Of a DNA stretch of 64,000 nucleotides, positions 16,106 to 25,522 are shown one piece after another (position 1 is the first letter of the stretch; the number at the start of each line of letters is the position of its first letter). The notes under the pieces were generated by a model. That model saw nothing but the letters and a program-made list of their open reading frames with translations. It was not told where the DNA came from and ran no database searches. The translations under genes and the position numbers were made by a program. The stretch is from Methanoculleus sp. SDB (lineage in GTDB: Archaea > Halobacteriota > Methanomicrobia > Methanomicrobiales > Methanomicrobiaceae): assembly GCA_001412355.1 (NCBI GenBank), contig LKUD01000051.1, positions 1 through 64,000 of the forward strand, in the 5' to 3' direction.

Positions 16106-17623
16106 TCATGAAACGGGAAGCCTGAACACTTTTTCATAAAATTCCTTCTTTAATTCCTCAAACATCGTATTACCCGTATCATCAAACCGTTCGGCCGTAC
16201 GGATCCGATCGAACTCCGATTCCGGAAATGTTGCATAGAGAGGGAATGTTCTCTGCAGACCTTTCAGTTCGGAGTGGGAAAGCGGCTGCCCTTTCAGTTC
16301 GGTGCTGTCCAGCAGCTGGTGTACCTGTGCATCGGCATCAAGATAGCCGTGATCGACACAATACTGGTATAATCGGGTTCCTTTGTAGGGAGTGAACAGG
16401 TAGACGTTCATGGTTCCCGGAGAGATCTGCCGGTTGATAGAGATGGTCTCACATATCAGTTCACGTGTTTCCCCCGGAAATCCAATGATATTATTGACCG
16501 TATAATCGATACCGTACTTTTCGAGAAGTCCTGCAGCAGTAAGAATGTGTTCATTCGTATAATTTCGCTGGAGAACATGTTTGCGAAACTCTTCATTGCC
16601 GCATTCGATGCCGAACTGGGCATTCCTGCACCCCATCTCTTTTAAAAGCCTGATTTTCTCTTCATTCACCGTTTCAGGCCGGGTCTGACACCAAAACGGA
16701 AGCCCAATCTCTTTCCGGTACAACTCACTGAATTCTCTGAGATCCTCAATGGGCCGGGCGAGAAACGTTTCCGAATTGAAATTGATATATTTTGCATCAT
16801 ACCTGTCCTTCAGAAATTTCATCTCGTTAATAATCCGCCGGATGCTTTTCTGGCGGTAATACGCGGCACCCGCATACTCGCGATAGATGCGTTTCAGTTC
16901 GGGTGCACAGCAGTACGTACATTGGTAGGGACAACCGCGATCAAGTTCGATGTGGATCATTGCATAGATGTTTCCCTGCATGGGTCGGAAAATCCGTTCT
17001 TTTTCAAAGATATCATAATCTATGAAGGGGAGAACGTCAAGGTTTACCGGTTTTCGAAGAGGATTTTTGATGATGCCCTGCGGCGCCTTAATCCAGAGGT
17101 TCCGAATGGTGTCAACCGGTTCTCCCGCCTCGAGTCCGCGGCAGAGTTCGACGATGGCTTCCTCTCCCTCACCGATGCACACGTAATCGATGCCGTCGAC
17201 TGCTATCACGTCCTCGGGGCTGAATGTCACGAAGACTCCGCCGGCGACCGTGGGTATGTTACGGTTCCTTATGCGGGTGATCATCTGCACGGCGAGATCG
17301 AAAGTATCCTGAACAATGGTTATTGCGATGAGATCCGGCTTATAACTGTCAATAACCTCCTCCAGATCATCAAAAAGGTCTGTCTCTTTAAAACGCACAC
17401 CGGTTTCTGCGTAATCAAACCGTTTGATCTGGAGGAGTTCCACCTTCTTCATCTCGAAGTTTATTTCTTCAGTCCTGTAAAACGTCGTGTCAAACAACCG
17501 GGTATCATAGCCTGCATCCCGGACACATGCATGAAGCAGTGAGATATTGATAGGAAGAAGCGTGGCCATCATAGTGTTGGGATAGAGAAAAAGGACCCTG
17601 AAATTATGCTTTTGTGTACTCAT
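16106..17623 (-). CDS. B12-binding-type radical SAM protein
   Basis: The 505-residue protein has an N-terminal Rossmann-like B12-binding-type domain (about 8-150) without the DxHxxG cobalamin ligand motif. The radical SAM core carries CPYQCTYC near residue 232 and a helical tail of about 120 residues. Relatives methylate, rearrange or oxidise diverse substrates. A GGTGATC ribosome binding site lies just before the ATG and contains the stop of a possible small upstream ORF. Its position at the edge of the glycan island suggests sugar or lipid modification, but nothing proves it. Confidence 0.85.
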   Translation of the reverse strand: MSTQKHNFRVLFLYPNTMMATLLPINISLLHACVRDAGYDTRLFDTTFYRTEEINFEMKKVELLQIKRFDYAETGVRFKETDLFDDLEEVIDSYKPDLIAITIVQDTFDLAVQMITRIRNRNIPTVAGGVFVTFSPEDVIAVDGIDYVCIGEGEEAIVELCRGLEAGEPVDTIRNLWIKAPQGIIKNPLRKPVNLDVLPFIDYDIFEKERIFRPMQGNIYAMIHIELDRGCPYQCTYCCAPELKRIYREYAGAAYYRQKSIRRIINEMKFLKDRYDAKYINFNSETFLARPIEDLREFSELYRKEIGLPFWCQTRPETVNEEKIRLLKEMGCRNAQFGIECGNEEFRKHVLQRNYTNEHILTAAGLLEKYGIDYTVNNIIGFPGETRELICETISINRQISPGTMNVYLFTPYKGTRLYQYCVDHGYLDADAQVHQLLDSTELKGQPLSHSELKGLQRTFPLYATFPESEFDRIRTAERFDDTGNTMFEELKKEFYEKVFRLPVS

Positions 17624-17627
17624 AAGA

Positions 17628-17786
17628 TCACCGTTCGCAAAGTAATTCCGCCACTTTTCCGAGAGAATCCTCCACCTTCGTGTATTCCCTTCGGGTCTGA
17701 GGGGAATCTGCTGTCTCCGGAACAGATGGGAAAGCCCTATTCTTCAGCTCCGGGGTCGGATCCGGTGTATACGCATTTCCCGCCAT
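17628..17786 (-). CDS. Possible small protein coupled to radical SAM gene
   Basis: This is a 52-codon frame beginning MAGNAYTPDPTPEL. Its stop TGA lies inside the GGTGATC ribosome binding site of the radical SAM gene, four bases before that ATG. It is hydrophilic, with no recognised family and no own ribosome binding site. The coupling is suggestive but could be chance. Confidence 0.25.
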   Translation of the reverse strand: MAGNAYTPDPTPELKNRAFPSVPETADSPQTRREYTKVEDSLGKVAELLCER

Positions 17787-17900
17787 GACATTAATAAAGT
17801 TTGTAAAGCCGGATACAGCCCGGACTCCCCGCCCGCGTATCACCCGTAAAACGCATTCACGGCATCCTTCCGAATACCACGCGGTGATACTGCCTACAAG

Positions 17901-17908
17901 TTTAAATA
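17901..17908 (+). promoter_or_regulatory. TATA box of the nonulosonate module
   Basis: TTTAAATA lies 55 bases before the aminotransferase start. A GAAAGGAG ribosome binding site is at 17945-17952. The remainder of the 335-base gap to the radical SAM gene holds no other convincing feature apart from the small minus-strand frame. Confidence 0.55.
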
Positions 17909-17958
17909 GCCCGAATCATAAAAAATACCATATATCGGGGTTATTGAAAGGAGTTGTC

Positions 17959-19143
17959 ATGAAAGAGTTCAGGATTGATTTCAGCGGGAAATCCACACAA
18001 TATACCGAAGAAGAAATTAATAGCGCCGTCCATGCCATGCGTTTCGCCGATCCCCTTACGCAGGGTAAGTACCAGGCGGAATTCGAAGATGCATTTTCAC
18101 GATATAATGGAAGTAAAAACTGTTTTGCCGTATCAAACGGAACCGCGGCTTTGGAACTGGCTGCAATATTGTGTCGGCTGGCTCCCGGAGATGAAGTCAT
18201 TATTCCGGCACACACATTTTGCGCCACCGCTATCCCGTTTGCCCGCACCGGCGCAAAAATAGTATGGGCAGATATCGATCCCGGCACGTTAGTCGTCAGT
18301 GCCGCCACGATAGCGTCGCGAATCACTGATAAAACAAAGGTGATCGTGGTTGTCCACCTGTACGGTTTAATGGCACCGATGGATGAGATCATGGCCCTCG
18401 CACGGCACAAAAATCTTCTTGTCGTGGAGGATTGTGCACAGTCGATTGGTGCCTCCCTTCATGGGATAAAGGCTGGTAATTACGGGGATTTTGCCTGTTT
18501 CAGCTTTCACACCCATAAAAATATGACGACTCTCGGTGAAGGCGGTATGCTGGTGGTGAGGGACGATGAATGCGCAAAGCTCGTGCCCGGTCTCAGGCAT
18601 AACGGTCTTCGCGGATTCGATCCCGACAGGGAACACTACTGGATTCCGGCAATGAGCAACGTGGATTTTGACATCGACACCTTCTGGCCGTATAATTTCT
18701 GCATGGGCGAGGTGCAGTGTGCGGTCGGCATAAAACTTCTGGAACGGATTGATTCGTTGAACCGTGACAGAAATGAACGTGCGGCACGATTTATCGATGC
18801 CCTTTCCGATTTTCCCGAACTTACTTTTCAAAAAGTACCTGAAGGCCATTTCAGTAGTTATCATCTTCTGCCGGCGTCCTACAACAGCGGAAATTCGGCC
18901 ACGCGTGACGACTTTATCGGGATGATGGCCTTTACCTGCGGAATCAAGCTTGTTGTTCAGTACTGCCCGCTGTACCGCTATCCGATGTTTAAAAAAGCAG
19001 GGTTCGGGGACGCCGAATGTCCCGTTTCGGATCGGTTCTTTGATACCATGGTTTCGTTCCCGTTCCATCACTGGCTGCCGGAAGAAGATTTTGAATACAT
19101 GATACAATCGACCATCCATACGCTTGACTGGCTCAGGAAGTGA
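17959..19143 (+). CDS. DegT/DnrJ/EryC1-family sugar aminotransferase, KdnA-like by context
   Basis: This 394-residue PLP aminotransferase has the internal aldimine lysine near residue 187 in SFHTHKNMTTLGEGG, plus VSNGTAAL and VVEDCAQSIGA motifs. The ATG follows GAAAGGAG by six bases; an earlier in-frame ATG at 17785 is rejected. The next gene, four bases after the stop, is an iron-type alcohol dehydrogenase. The same pairing is known as KdnA/KdnB, which oxidise and then transaminate the terminal carbon of Kdo to give 8-amino-Kdo. Here NeuA-, NeuB- and NeuC-like genes follow, so a nonulosonic acid or its precursor is the likely substrate. A plain 4-aminosugar role remains possible. Confidence 0.85.
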   Translation: MKEFRIDFSGKSTQYTEEEINSAVHAMRFADPLTQGKYQAEFEDAFSRYNGSKNCFAVSNGTAALELAAILCRLAPGDEVIIPAHTFCATAIPFARTGAKIVWADIDPGTLVVSAATIASRITDKTKVIVVVHLYGLMAPMDEIMALARHKNLLVVEDCAQSIGASLHGIKAGNYGDFACFSFHTHKNMTTLGEGGMLVVRDDECAKLVPGLRHNGLRGFDPDREHYWIPAMSNVDFDIDTFWPYNFCMGEVQCAVGIKLLERIDSLNRDRNERAARFIDALSDFPELTFQKVPEGHFSSYHLLPASYNSGNSATRDDFIGMMAFTCGIKLVVQYCPLYRYPMFKKAGFGDAECPVSDRFFDTMVSFPFHHWLPEEDFEYMIQSTIHTLDWLRK

Positions 19144-19147
19144 TGGC

Positions 19148-20314
19148 ATGGCGCAGTTCTCAGTAAAAACACGGGTTTTTTTTGGAAAGACGGGCTCGAA
19201 AGAGGCGGTGGACGTACTCCTTAAAGAAGGGATGCATAATATCGTGTGCTTTGTCGACAGCCATCTCAACGAGACCGCTCCTTTTCGTGATCTCATCGCG
19301 CTGTACAGGGAATCAGGGCTTCGGATCCGGGACGTAAAACAACTTTCCATAACTGCCGAACCGACCTATGCCCTTGTCGATGACGTTGCGGAGACAATGA
19401 GAGGAACCGATGCCGACGCCATTGTTGCCGTCGGTGGCGGCAGCCTGATGGATATTGCGAAAAGCGTCGCGATACTTCTTACGAACCCGGGTCAGGCACT
19501 GGATTATCGCGGCATGGACAGGGTGAAAAACCCGGGAGTACCCGTGATCTGTTACCCGACAACCGCGGGCACGGGCTCGGAAGTCACTCACACTGCCAGC
19601 CTGATCGATGCTGCCTCAAAGAAGAAACTGGGGATAAACGGAAAAAATGTAACGCCGTTTATGGCGGTTCTTATCCCTGAACTGACCTTTTCCTGTCCGC
19701 CGGGGGTCACCATCGCATCGGGTCTTGACGCCATGATTCATGCCATTGAAGCGGTGACTGCAAAAAACGCCAGTAAAATTACAAAAATGCTGGGGACGAG
19801 GGCGTTTGCACTTCTCTATGCCAATTTTCTGTCTGTGTTGTCGGAGCCTGATAATTATGAAGCACGGGAAAATATGCTCCTCGGCAGCTATTATGCGGGG
19901 ATTGCCATGCTGAATGCGGGAGGTGGCCCTGCAAGCGGTATATCCTACCCCCTCGGGACCTACTTCGGGGTTCCTCACGGGATAGCCGGTGGTGTGTTCC
20001 TTCCGCACGTTGTCTGGTACAATGTGAAAAAAGGGTATCACGGATACCGGGATATCTATGACAGCCTTCCTGATGCGGATCTCTGGCTCGGAGAAGATGA
20101 AAAGTCACTGGATTTCGCAAAGAGGATTTCATCTTTTTGTGATTCAATCGGTGCACCGGCAAATCTCTCTCCGTTTAATGTTAAACCCGCGGATATTTCG
20201 TTTATTGCCGGACTGACTCTCGAACAGCGGATGGAGAACCTGAAATTAAATCCGGTGCCGATTGACGAGGACGGAGTTGTCGAGCTGCTCCGAAAAGTGA
20301 TTTCCCATGGATAA
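19148..20314 (+). CDS. Iron-dependent alcohol dehydrogenase, KdnB-like
   Basis: The 388-residue protein is a group III alcohol dehydrogenase. It has VGGGSLMDIAK near residue 97 for NAD(P) and metal ligands in GLDAMIHAIEA (near 194 and 198) and VPHGIAGGVFLPH (near 275-287). A segment LLTNPGQALDYRGMD resembles what I remember of KdnB. It would oxidise a primary alcohol to the aldehyde used by the preceding aminotransferase. The start ATG is four bases after the aminotransferase stop, and its ribosome binding site AGGAAG lies in the end of that gene. It overlaps the NeuA-like gene by eight bases. Confidence 0.85.
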   Translation: MAQFSVKTRVFFGKTGSKEAVDVLLKEGMHNIVCFVDSHLNETAPFRDLIALYRESGLRIRDVKQLSITAEPTYALVDDVAETMRGTDADAIVAVGGGSLMDIAKSVAILLTNPGQALDYRGMDRVKNPGVPVICYPTTAGTGSEVTHTASLIDAASKKKLGINGKNVTPFMAVLIPELTFSCPPGVTIASGLDAMIHAIEAVTAKNASKITKMLGTRAFALLYANFLSVLSEPDNYEARENMLLGSYYAGIAMLNAGGGPASGISYPLGTYFGVPHGIAGGVFLPHVVWYNVKKGYHGYRDIYDSLPDADLWLGEDEKSLDFAKRISSFCDSIGAPANLSPFNVKPADISFIAGLTLEQRMENLKLNPVPIDEDGVVELLRKVISHG

Positions 20315-21014
20315 GTGTCTCACGCTCATTCCTGCACGGGCAGGTTCAAAGGGGATTCCAAATAAGAATATGGCCCTGATAGGATCACGGCCTCTTCTCG
20401 AATTCACCGTCCGGGCTGCACTCGGTGCAGGGCTCCCGGGACGCATCTGCCTGAGCACCGACAGTCCGGAGATGCGTACATTCGGCCTTTCCTGCGGTAT
20501 CGAAGCGCCTTTCTTTCGTCCTTCGGAGCTGGCACAGGACGGCACCGGCATGATCCCGGTCATCGAACACGCGCTGGCATGGTATGATGAGGCGGAAGGC
20601 TTTGTTCCGGAATATCTCGTGCTCCTCCAGCCCACCTGTCCCTTCCGCAGCCCCCGGGCGGTTCTGGGGGCATTCCGGCTCATCGAAAATGCCGGTTCGG
20701 ACTGCCTGATCAGTGTCAATGCAGTCTCCACTCATCCCTGCGAATACATACGGGAGACGGAAGGTGGTTTTGCCTATGTAATGGAGCCTCCCGAAGCGCC
20801 GGGAAGACAGAACTTTCCTGAGGTATTTTTCATCAACGGTGCAATATATATATGCAGGACGGATTTCTTCAGAAAAACAGGCCGGCTCTTTGACACGCAT
20901 GCACTGCTGTATAAAATGGATCCTCTGGAATCGCTTGATATCGACGAGTATCCCGATCTCATGTATGCCGGCTGGTTCTTTGAACACTCACAGGAACTGA
21001 TATACTGGATGTAA
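20307..21014 (+). CDS. neuA: CMP-nonulosonate (acylneuraminate) cytidylyltransferase, NeuA-like
   Basis: The 235-residue protein begins with LIPARAGSKGIPNKN, the CTP-binding signature of NeuA-type enzymes, followed by LSTDSPEM and LLQPTCPFRS. It transfers CMP to the anomeric hydroxyl of a nonulosonic acid. Its start lies within the last eight bases of the dehydrogenase gene. It is one of three CMP-sugar synthetases in the window. The sequence alone does not tell sialic from legionaminic acid. Confidence 0.88.
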   Translation: MDKCLTLIPARAGSKGIPNKNMALIGSRPLLEFTVRAALGAGLPGRICLSTDSPEMRTFGLSCGIEAPFFRPSELAQDGTGMIPVIEHALAWYDEAEGFVPEYLVLLQPTCPFRSPRAVLGAFRLIENAGSDCLISVNAVSTHPCEYIRETEGGFAYVMEPPEAPGRQNFPEVFFINGAIYICRTDFFRKTGRLFDTHALLYKMDPLESLDIDEYPDLMYAGWFFEHSQELIYWM

Positions 21015-21025
21015 AAAGGATAACA

Positions 21026-22057
21026 ATGGCTGAATTTACACTATGCGGAAAAACTGTCGGAAATGGTCACCCCGTATACATCATCGCAGAGGCCTGCGAC
21101 AACCATATGGGCAGTGTCGAAACGGCGAAGAAAATGATTGACGGTGCGAAGCGTGCAGGCGCTGACGGGATCAAATTCCAGCACCACCTCCCTGACGAAG
21201 AGATGCTGCCCGAGATCCCGATGTCGGACAATTTCGAGGAACCCCTGTACGAATTTCTTAAAAAATACGCACTCTCACTGGACGATCACATCGAACTCAG
21301 GGCATACTGCGCGGTGGCAGGAATTGACTATCTCTGCACACCGTTCAGTTACCGGGCAGCAGAAGAGCTGAAATCAATCGGCGTCGATTTTTTTAAGATC
21401 GGTTCCGGAGAGATGACGGATCTTGCATCCCTCGAACTCATTTCGGCGCTTGGCAATCCCATGCTCCTTTCAACTGGAATGTGCACGCTGGACGAGATTC
21501 GGGAGACGTATCATGCCCTGAAGGCGTGGGGCGCGGAATTCGCATTTCTCAACTGCGTATCGGAATATCCCCCGGAATATGGCGATATGAATCTCGGGGT
21601 AATCACCCTTCTGCAGAAAGAATTTCCCAATACAGTAATCGGTCACTCGGATCATACGCCCGATCTCTTCACCTCTTTTGCCGCAGTCGCACTTGGAGCG
21701 AAGATTATTGAAAAACATATCATCCTCGATAAAAAAACACCCGGCCCCGACCAGTCCGTTTCAATTGACATGTCAGATCTTGCCGAGCTTGTTGACGGCA
21801 TTCGCAAAATTGAAGCTGCGCTGGGAAGCCGGAAAAGGGTCCAGGAACGGGAGAAGCAGATCCGCGAGTGGGCGTTTCGAAGTGTCGTCTCAACGCGCGA
21901 CATTCCGGCTGGAACGGTGCTGTCGAGAGAGATGCTCTGCACGAAACGACCGGGCACCGGAATCCCGTCAAAGGATCTCCCCTCCCTTGTCGGTAAAAAA
22001 ACAAGGAATTCAATTGGTAAAAATACGCTCGTAAAGAAAGAGGATATCATATGGTAA
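21026..22057 (+). CDS. neuB: Nonulosonic acid synthase, NeuB/LegI-like
   Basis: The 343-residue protein has a TIM barrel opening with IIAEACDNHMGSVETAKKM and a C-terminal SAF (antifreeze-like) domain from about residue 285 (STRDIPAGTVLSREML). The family condenses phosphoenolpyruvate with a hexosamine such as ManNAc. It starts 11 bases after neuA and overlaps the epimerase gene by seven bases. The adjacent UDP-GlcNAc 2-epimerase would supply ManNAc or a derivative. Its opening motif differs from the PseI enzyme at 38495, so the two probably use different hexosamines. Confidence 0.92.
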   Translation: MAEFTLCGKTVGNGHPVYIIAEACDNHMGSVETAKKMIDGAKRAGADGIKFQHHLPDEEMLPEIPMSDNFEEPLYEFLKKYALSLDDHIELRAYCAVAGIDYLCTPFSYRAAEELKSIGVDFFKIGSGEMTDLASLELISALGNPMLLSTGMCTLDEIRETYHALKAWGAEFAFLNCVSEYPPEYGDMNLGVITLLQKEFPNTVIGHSDHTPDLFTSFAAVALGAKIIEKHIILDKKTPGPDQSVSIDMSDLAELVDGIRKIEAALGSRKRVQEREKQIREWAFRSVVSTRDIPAGTVLSREMLCTKRPGTGIPSKDLPSLVGKKTRNSIGKNTLVKKEDIIW

Positions 22058-23214
22058 GAGCGCAAAAAAAACGGAGAATACTCGTAATAACCGGTTCGCG
22101 AGGAGAATATGGCTATATCAGGCCGGTACTGAAGCTCATTGAACATTCCGGGATTCTGGAGCCTGAAGTACTGGTCACGAATATGCACCTTATTCCGGAA
22201 TTCGGAAATACTATAGCTGAATTTGAAAAAGACGGAATACCTGTTGATTACAGAATTTTCATGGCGCTTTCCGGATATACGAATGTTACGATGCTGAAGT
22301 CTCTGGGTGTATTTCTCCTGTCACTCGGCGATATCCTGGAGAACCGGCCTCCGGACATCATACTTCTGGCGGGAGACAGGGGGGAGCAGCTGATTGGGGC
22401 AATGGCGGGTGCGCATATGAACATTCCTGTCGCCCATATCCAGGCGGGAGAAGTCTCGGGAAATATTGACGGGCTTTCACGGCATGCCATCGCACGGTTT
22501 ACCCATATTCATTTGGCTCCCAATGAAGATGCGGCACAACGCCTGATACGGTCGGGTGAGCAGGAATTCCGTGTCTTTAATGTGGGAGCACCACAGCTGG
22601 ATGAGTTTCTCGCCGGACATATTGCAAAGCCGGAGGAAATCGCCGAAGCATTTTCCCTCGATCTCACCAAAGGGATAATTCTTGTCGTTCAGCACCCGGT
22701 AACCGAACAGGCGGATATGGCGGCGTTCCAGATGACAGAAACGATGATGGCGCTGGCCGCGTTTAATGACTACCAGATTGTCATAATTTACCCGAATAAT
22801 GATGCGGGGAGCGTGGCCATCCAGAAATGCATCCAGAACAACAGACATATCAATATCCGGGTGGAGAGAAGTGTCTCGCGGGAAGTATACGGCGGACTCT
22901 TAAATGTCGCTTCAGTTCTTGTCGGGAACTCCTCAAGCGGAATTATTGAGGCTCCGTCCTTTAAACTGCCGGTTGTCAATATCGGGAGAAGGCAGGAAGG
23001 AAGATTCAGGGGAGATAACGTCATTGATGTCGAGCATCACGAGGCTGAGACAATCGAAAAAGCCATCAGGCATGCACTCTCACCGGATTTTGTGATGTCC
23101 CTTGAAAAATCGGAAAATCCGCATGGTGACGGCCATTCAAGCGAAAGAATTGTAAAAATCCTTGAAACAATTCCGATTGACGAAAAACTTCTATACAAAA
23201 AAATTACATTCTGA
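22051..23214 (+). CDS. neuC: Hydrolysing UDP-GlcNAc 2-epimerase, NeuC/LegG-like
   Basis: The 387-residue GT-B-fold enzyme has TGSRGEYG near residue 15, LLAGDRGEQLIGA near 108, HIQAGEVSGNIDG near 131 and VGNSSSGIIEAP near 290. These are hallmarks of NeuC-type hydrolysing epimerases, which release ManNAc, or its 2,4-diacetamido analogue in the LegG case, from the UDP-sugar. The ATG overlaps the end of neuB. Together with neuB and neuA it completes a three-step CMP-nonulosonate route. Confidence 0.9.
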   Translation: MVRAQKKRRILVITGSRGEYGYIRPVLKLIEHSGILEPEVLVTNMHLIPEFGNTIAEFEKDGIPVDYRIFMALSGYTNVTMLKSLGVFLLSLGDILENRPPDIILLAGDRGEQLIGAMAGAHMNIPVAHIQAGEVSGNIDGLSRHAIARFTHIHLAPNEDAAQRLIRSGEQEFRVFNVGAPQLDEFLAGHIAKPEEIAEAFSLDLTKGIILVVQHPVTEQADMAAFQMTETMMALAAFNDYQIVIIYPNNDAGSVAIQKCIQNNRHINIRVERSVSREVYGGLLNVASVLVGNSSSGIIEAPSFKLPVVNIGRRQEGRFRGDNVIDVEHHEAETIEKAIRHALSPDFVMSLEKSENPHGDGHSSERIVKILETIPIDEKLLYKKITF

Positions 23215-23230
23215 ATGGGGGGTGAAGAAC

Positions 23231-23572
23231 GTGGTGGATTCAGGTTTGTTGCAGTATCTTATTGAACCAGACAATACCATTGAAGAGGCCTGGGGAAAGA
23301 TTGCTGTCAATCATAAGCGTACGTTAATTGTAATTCAGGAAGGAAAAGTGGTTGGTTCTCTGAGTGACGGCGATATGCGAAAGGCCATTCTTGCAAAAAG
23401 GCTTTTAAATACTCCGGTTCGGGAAGTCATGAATATCAATTTCGTCAGCCTGACGGAAGATGAGCGGGAAAAAGCAGAAAAATTATTCGTTACAAAGGAT
23501 ATTTTCCTTATTCCCGTTGTCGATGAGGGAATGAATCTGATCGACCTCATTATACGACATCCCCAGACATAG
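23231..23572 (+). CDS. Stand-alone CBS-pair protein
   Basis: The product has about 113 residues and consists of one CBS pair (LIEPDNTIEEAWGKI, VVGSLSDGDMRKAIL, LIPVVDEGMNLIDLI). The same domain sits in front of the nucleotidyltransferase in PtmE-type GlcN-1-P guanylyltransferases, but no transferase domain follows here. A GGGGGTGA ribosome binding site at 23218-23225 favours GTG at 23231 or 23234 over the ATG inside neuC. It could be the regulatory half of a split PtmE, since a transferase without CBS domains lies at 57897, or an independent sensor. Confidence 0.7.
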   Translation: MVDSGLLQYLIEPDNTIEEAWGKIAVNHKRTLIVIQEGKVVGSLSDGDMRKAILAKRLLNTPVREVMNINFVSLTEDEREKAEKLFVTKDIFLIPVVDEGMNLIDLIIRHPQT

Positions 23573-23614
23573 GCGGAGCAAGCGAATAATTACTGTGCCG
23601 GAATACGAGAACGT

Positions 23615-25522
23615 ATGGCAGATTCCGTCCGAAAAAAAGTCGTTGCATTTCTCGAACAGGTCGAGGATGTCTCCGCTTTTTTTGAAAAAGATATCTATCG
23701 GGACTCCGAAGTCCTCCTCATCGCCACATCACCGCAGGTCTGTCACGAACTTGAAAAAACGGGGCTGCCGTACCGTCAGATCGAGGATTATTCTGACAGG
23801 TACGAGATAATCACATTGGGCATGAATAATTTCCGGACACTTGAATCGCTCTGTCATGAGGTTGACGATCTGCTCAGGTCCCGGTACTTCGATGTAAAAA
23901 AGTATGGACTCCGGCTTACGCTTGACAATATTTATCCGCTTAAAATACTCTATGATGCGCTCAGCATTCGGATCGCGATCCTTTCGAACGTGATCGCACG
24001 GGAAAAGCCTGAAACGATCGTCACCTGTGTCCGTAAAGCACCCCGCGAATCCTGCAACCCGCAATCGTTGCCCTTCAGCTATCACGAAAGCATCTATGAC
24101 ATCCTGCTCGGCATTCCCAAATTGCGCGGCGATATCACACATGAAAGGATTGGCATCGGAGAGCCCGGTGAAGATACGGCGATATCGGGAGCACCCGGTT
24201 CAATTCTTTTCGCACATCTGAAAGAGCATGTACGGCATTCTGCATGTGTCACGGCCATCCTGTACTGCACACGAGTCGCCGGAATAGCCGGTACGCTATG
24301 CCTGATCCCCCGAATTCTCATCAATCACATACACGGCCGGAAAAAGCTGTTTTGTATGGGATACGCCTATAACTGGGAGAATATACTTCCCGAACTGTAC
24401 CGGGAAGGGTATTCGGTTTATCACTATCATTTCGGTGATACTGCTCCGGGAGATACTTCCGAAGAGTTCTTTACACCGGAACTGGAGCCAATTATCAGAA
24501 AATACTGTACTATCGGCGCAATCGACTTTTCCGAACAGTTTGCCGAGCGGTGTAAATCCTTTATCAGAACATCCGTTGCATGTGCGATGACGCACACCGG
24601 CAGGCTGGACTCCATTCTTGAAAAATTATCTCCACAAGCGATGATATGCGGGACAAAGCCGTATTTCATCGACCATCTTGCCGCGCATGTGGCGCATCGG
24701 AAACAGATTCCCGTGGTTTCCTGGCAGCATGGATCGCATGGGATGAATTATGCCCCTCTGATGCTCTTCGTCGAGACAATGGACTCAAATGCACATTTAT
24801 TCTTTGGTGAAGGGGTGCAGGAGGTCTATGCAAAGGATATTGAGCGCCTCGCCTTTGCAACAGAAACGATTCCGGTAGGATCGCAGGAACTCGAGTCACT
24901 CTTTGCGACACAAACCGCAGGGAGGAGAGAGTACGATGTGCTCTATGTCACAACGAATTACATGGAGAACCATCTGTATATTTTCTCCCCTTCGGTCCTT
25001 CAGGACAATGATTTCTGGCGCACACAGAAAACGATCCTTGATGCGGTGGGACGTCTCGGGTTAAAAACAGCATTTAAGCTGCATCCGGGCAGATATTATG
25101 ACCACCATCTCTCCGAATATGTAGAGAGCAAATCCTACTCGTGTGTGACGATTATTAAAAACGAGCGATCCTACACCGCACTCCTTGCAGACGCAGACAT
25201 TGTTGTTATCGATTTTCCCAGCACAACGCTCCTTCAGGCACTTGCACGGGGCAAGACGGTTTTTGTTCTTCTCAGACATCTTAAATTCAACACGCATGCC
25301 ATCAATCTCCTGAAAAAATGCGCATACTGCAGTGAGGATCCGGCTGAACTCGCTGAAATGATTGCCCGGTACTGTACGGGAAAACCACTCGATCAGCAGC
25401 CGGATAGTAAAAATACTGAATTTCTTGAGCATTATGGCATTCACAAGATGGATGGAAGGGTTGCAGAGCGTGCGATATCTGCGCTTGCGGCTGTCATTGG
25501 AGGAGAAATAAGAACTCAGTAA
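23615..25522 (+). CDS. Large putative GT-B glycosyltransferase, candidate nonulosonate transferase
   Basis: The 635-residue protein is of a family I do not name with certainty. The C-terminal half looks like a GT-B nucleotide-sugar domain. It contains WQHGSHG near residue 369, KLHPGRYY near 489 and DFPSTTLLQALARGK near 533. HP and S-S/T motifs at this spacing are typical of CMP-sialate-using transferases and of polyglycerolphosphate transferases. The N-terminal half has no familiar motif. It directly follows the neuABC set, so it is the best candidate to use that CMP-sugar. Confidence 0.55.
   Translation: MADSVRKKVVAFLEQVEDVSAFFEKDIYRDSEVLLIATSPQVCHELEKTGLPYRQIEDYSDRYEIITLGMNNFRTLESLCHEVDDLLRSRYFDVKKYGLRLTLDNIYPLKILYDALSIRIAILSNVIAREKPETIVTCVRKAPRESCNPQSLPFSYHESIYDILLGIPKLRGDITHERIGIGEPGEDTAISGAPGSILFAHLKEHVRHSACVTAILYCTRVAGIAGTLCLIPRILINHIHGRKKLFCMGYAYNWENILPELYREGYSVYHYHFGDTAPGDTSEEFFTPELEPIIRKYCTIGAIDFSEQFAERCKSFIRTSVACAMTHTGRLDSILEKLSPQAMICGTKPYFIDHLAAHVAHRKQIPVVSWQHGSHGMNYAPLMLFVETMDSNAHLFFGEGVQEVYAKDIERLAFATETIPVGSQELESLFATQTAGRREYDVLYVTTNYMENHLYIFSPSVLQDNDFWRTQKTILDAVGRLGLKTAFKLHPGRYYDHHLSEYVESKSYSCVTIIKNERSYTALLADADIVVIDFPSTTLLQALARGKTVFVLLRHLKFNTHAINLLKKCAYCSEDPAELAEMIARYCTGKPLDQQPDSKNTEFLEHYGIHKMDGRVAERAISALAAVIGGEIRTQ

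Noticed and set aside
17785-17958. N-terminal extension of the DegT aminotransferase
   Set aside because: The extension is basic and low in helix/strand character, crosses the TATA element at 17901, and the internal ATG has a strong ribosome binding site.
18367-19350. 327-codon minus-strand frame over the aminotransferase/dehydrogenase junction
   Set aside because: Spans the end of one well-supported gene and the start of another in antisense; no motif.
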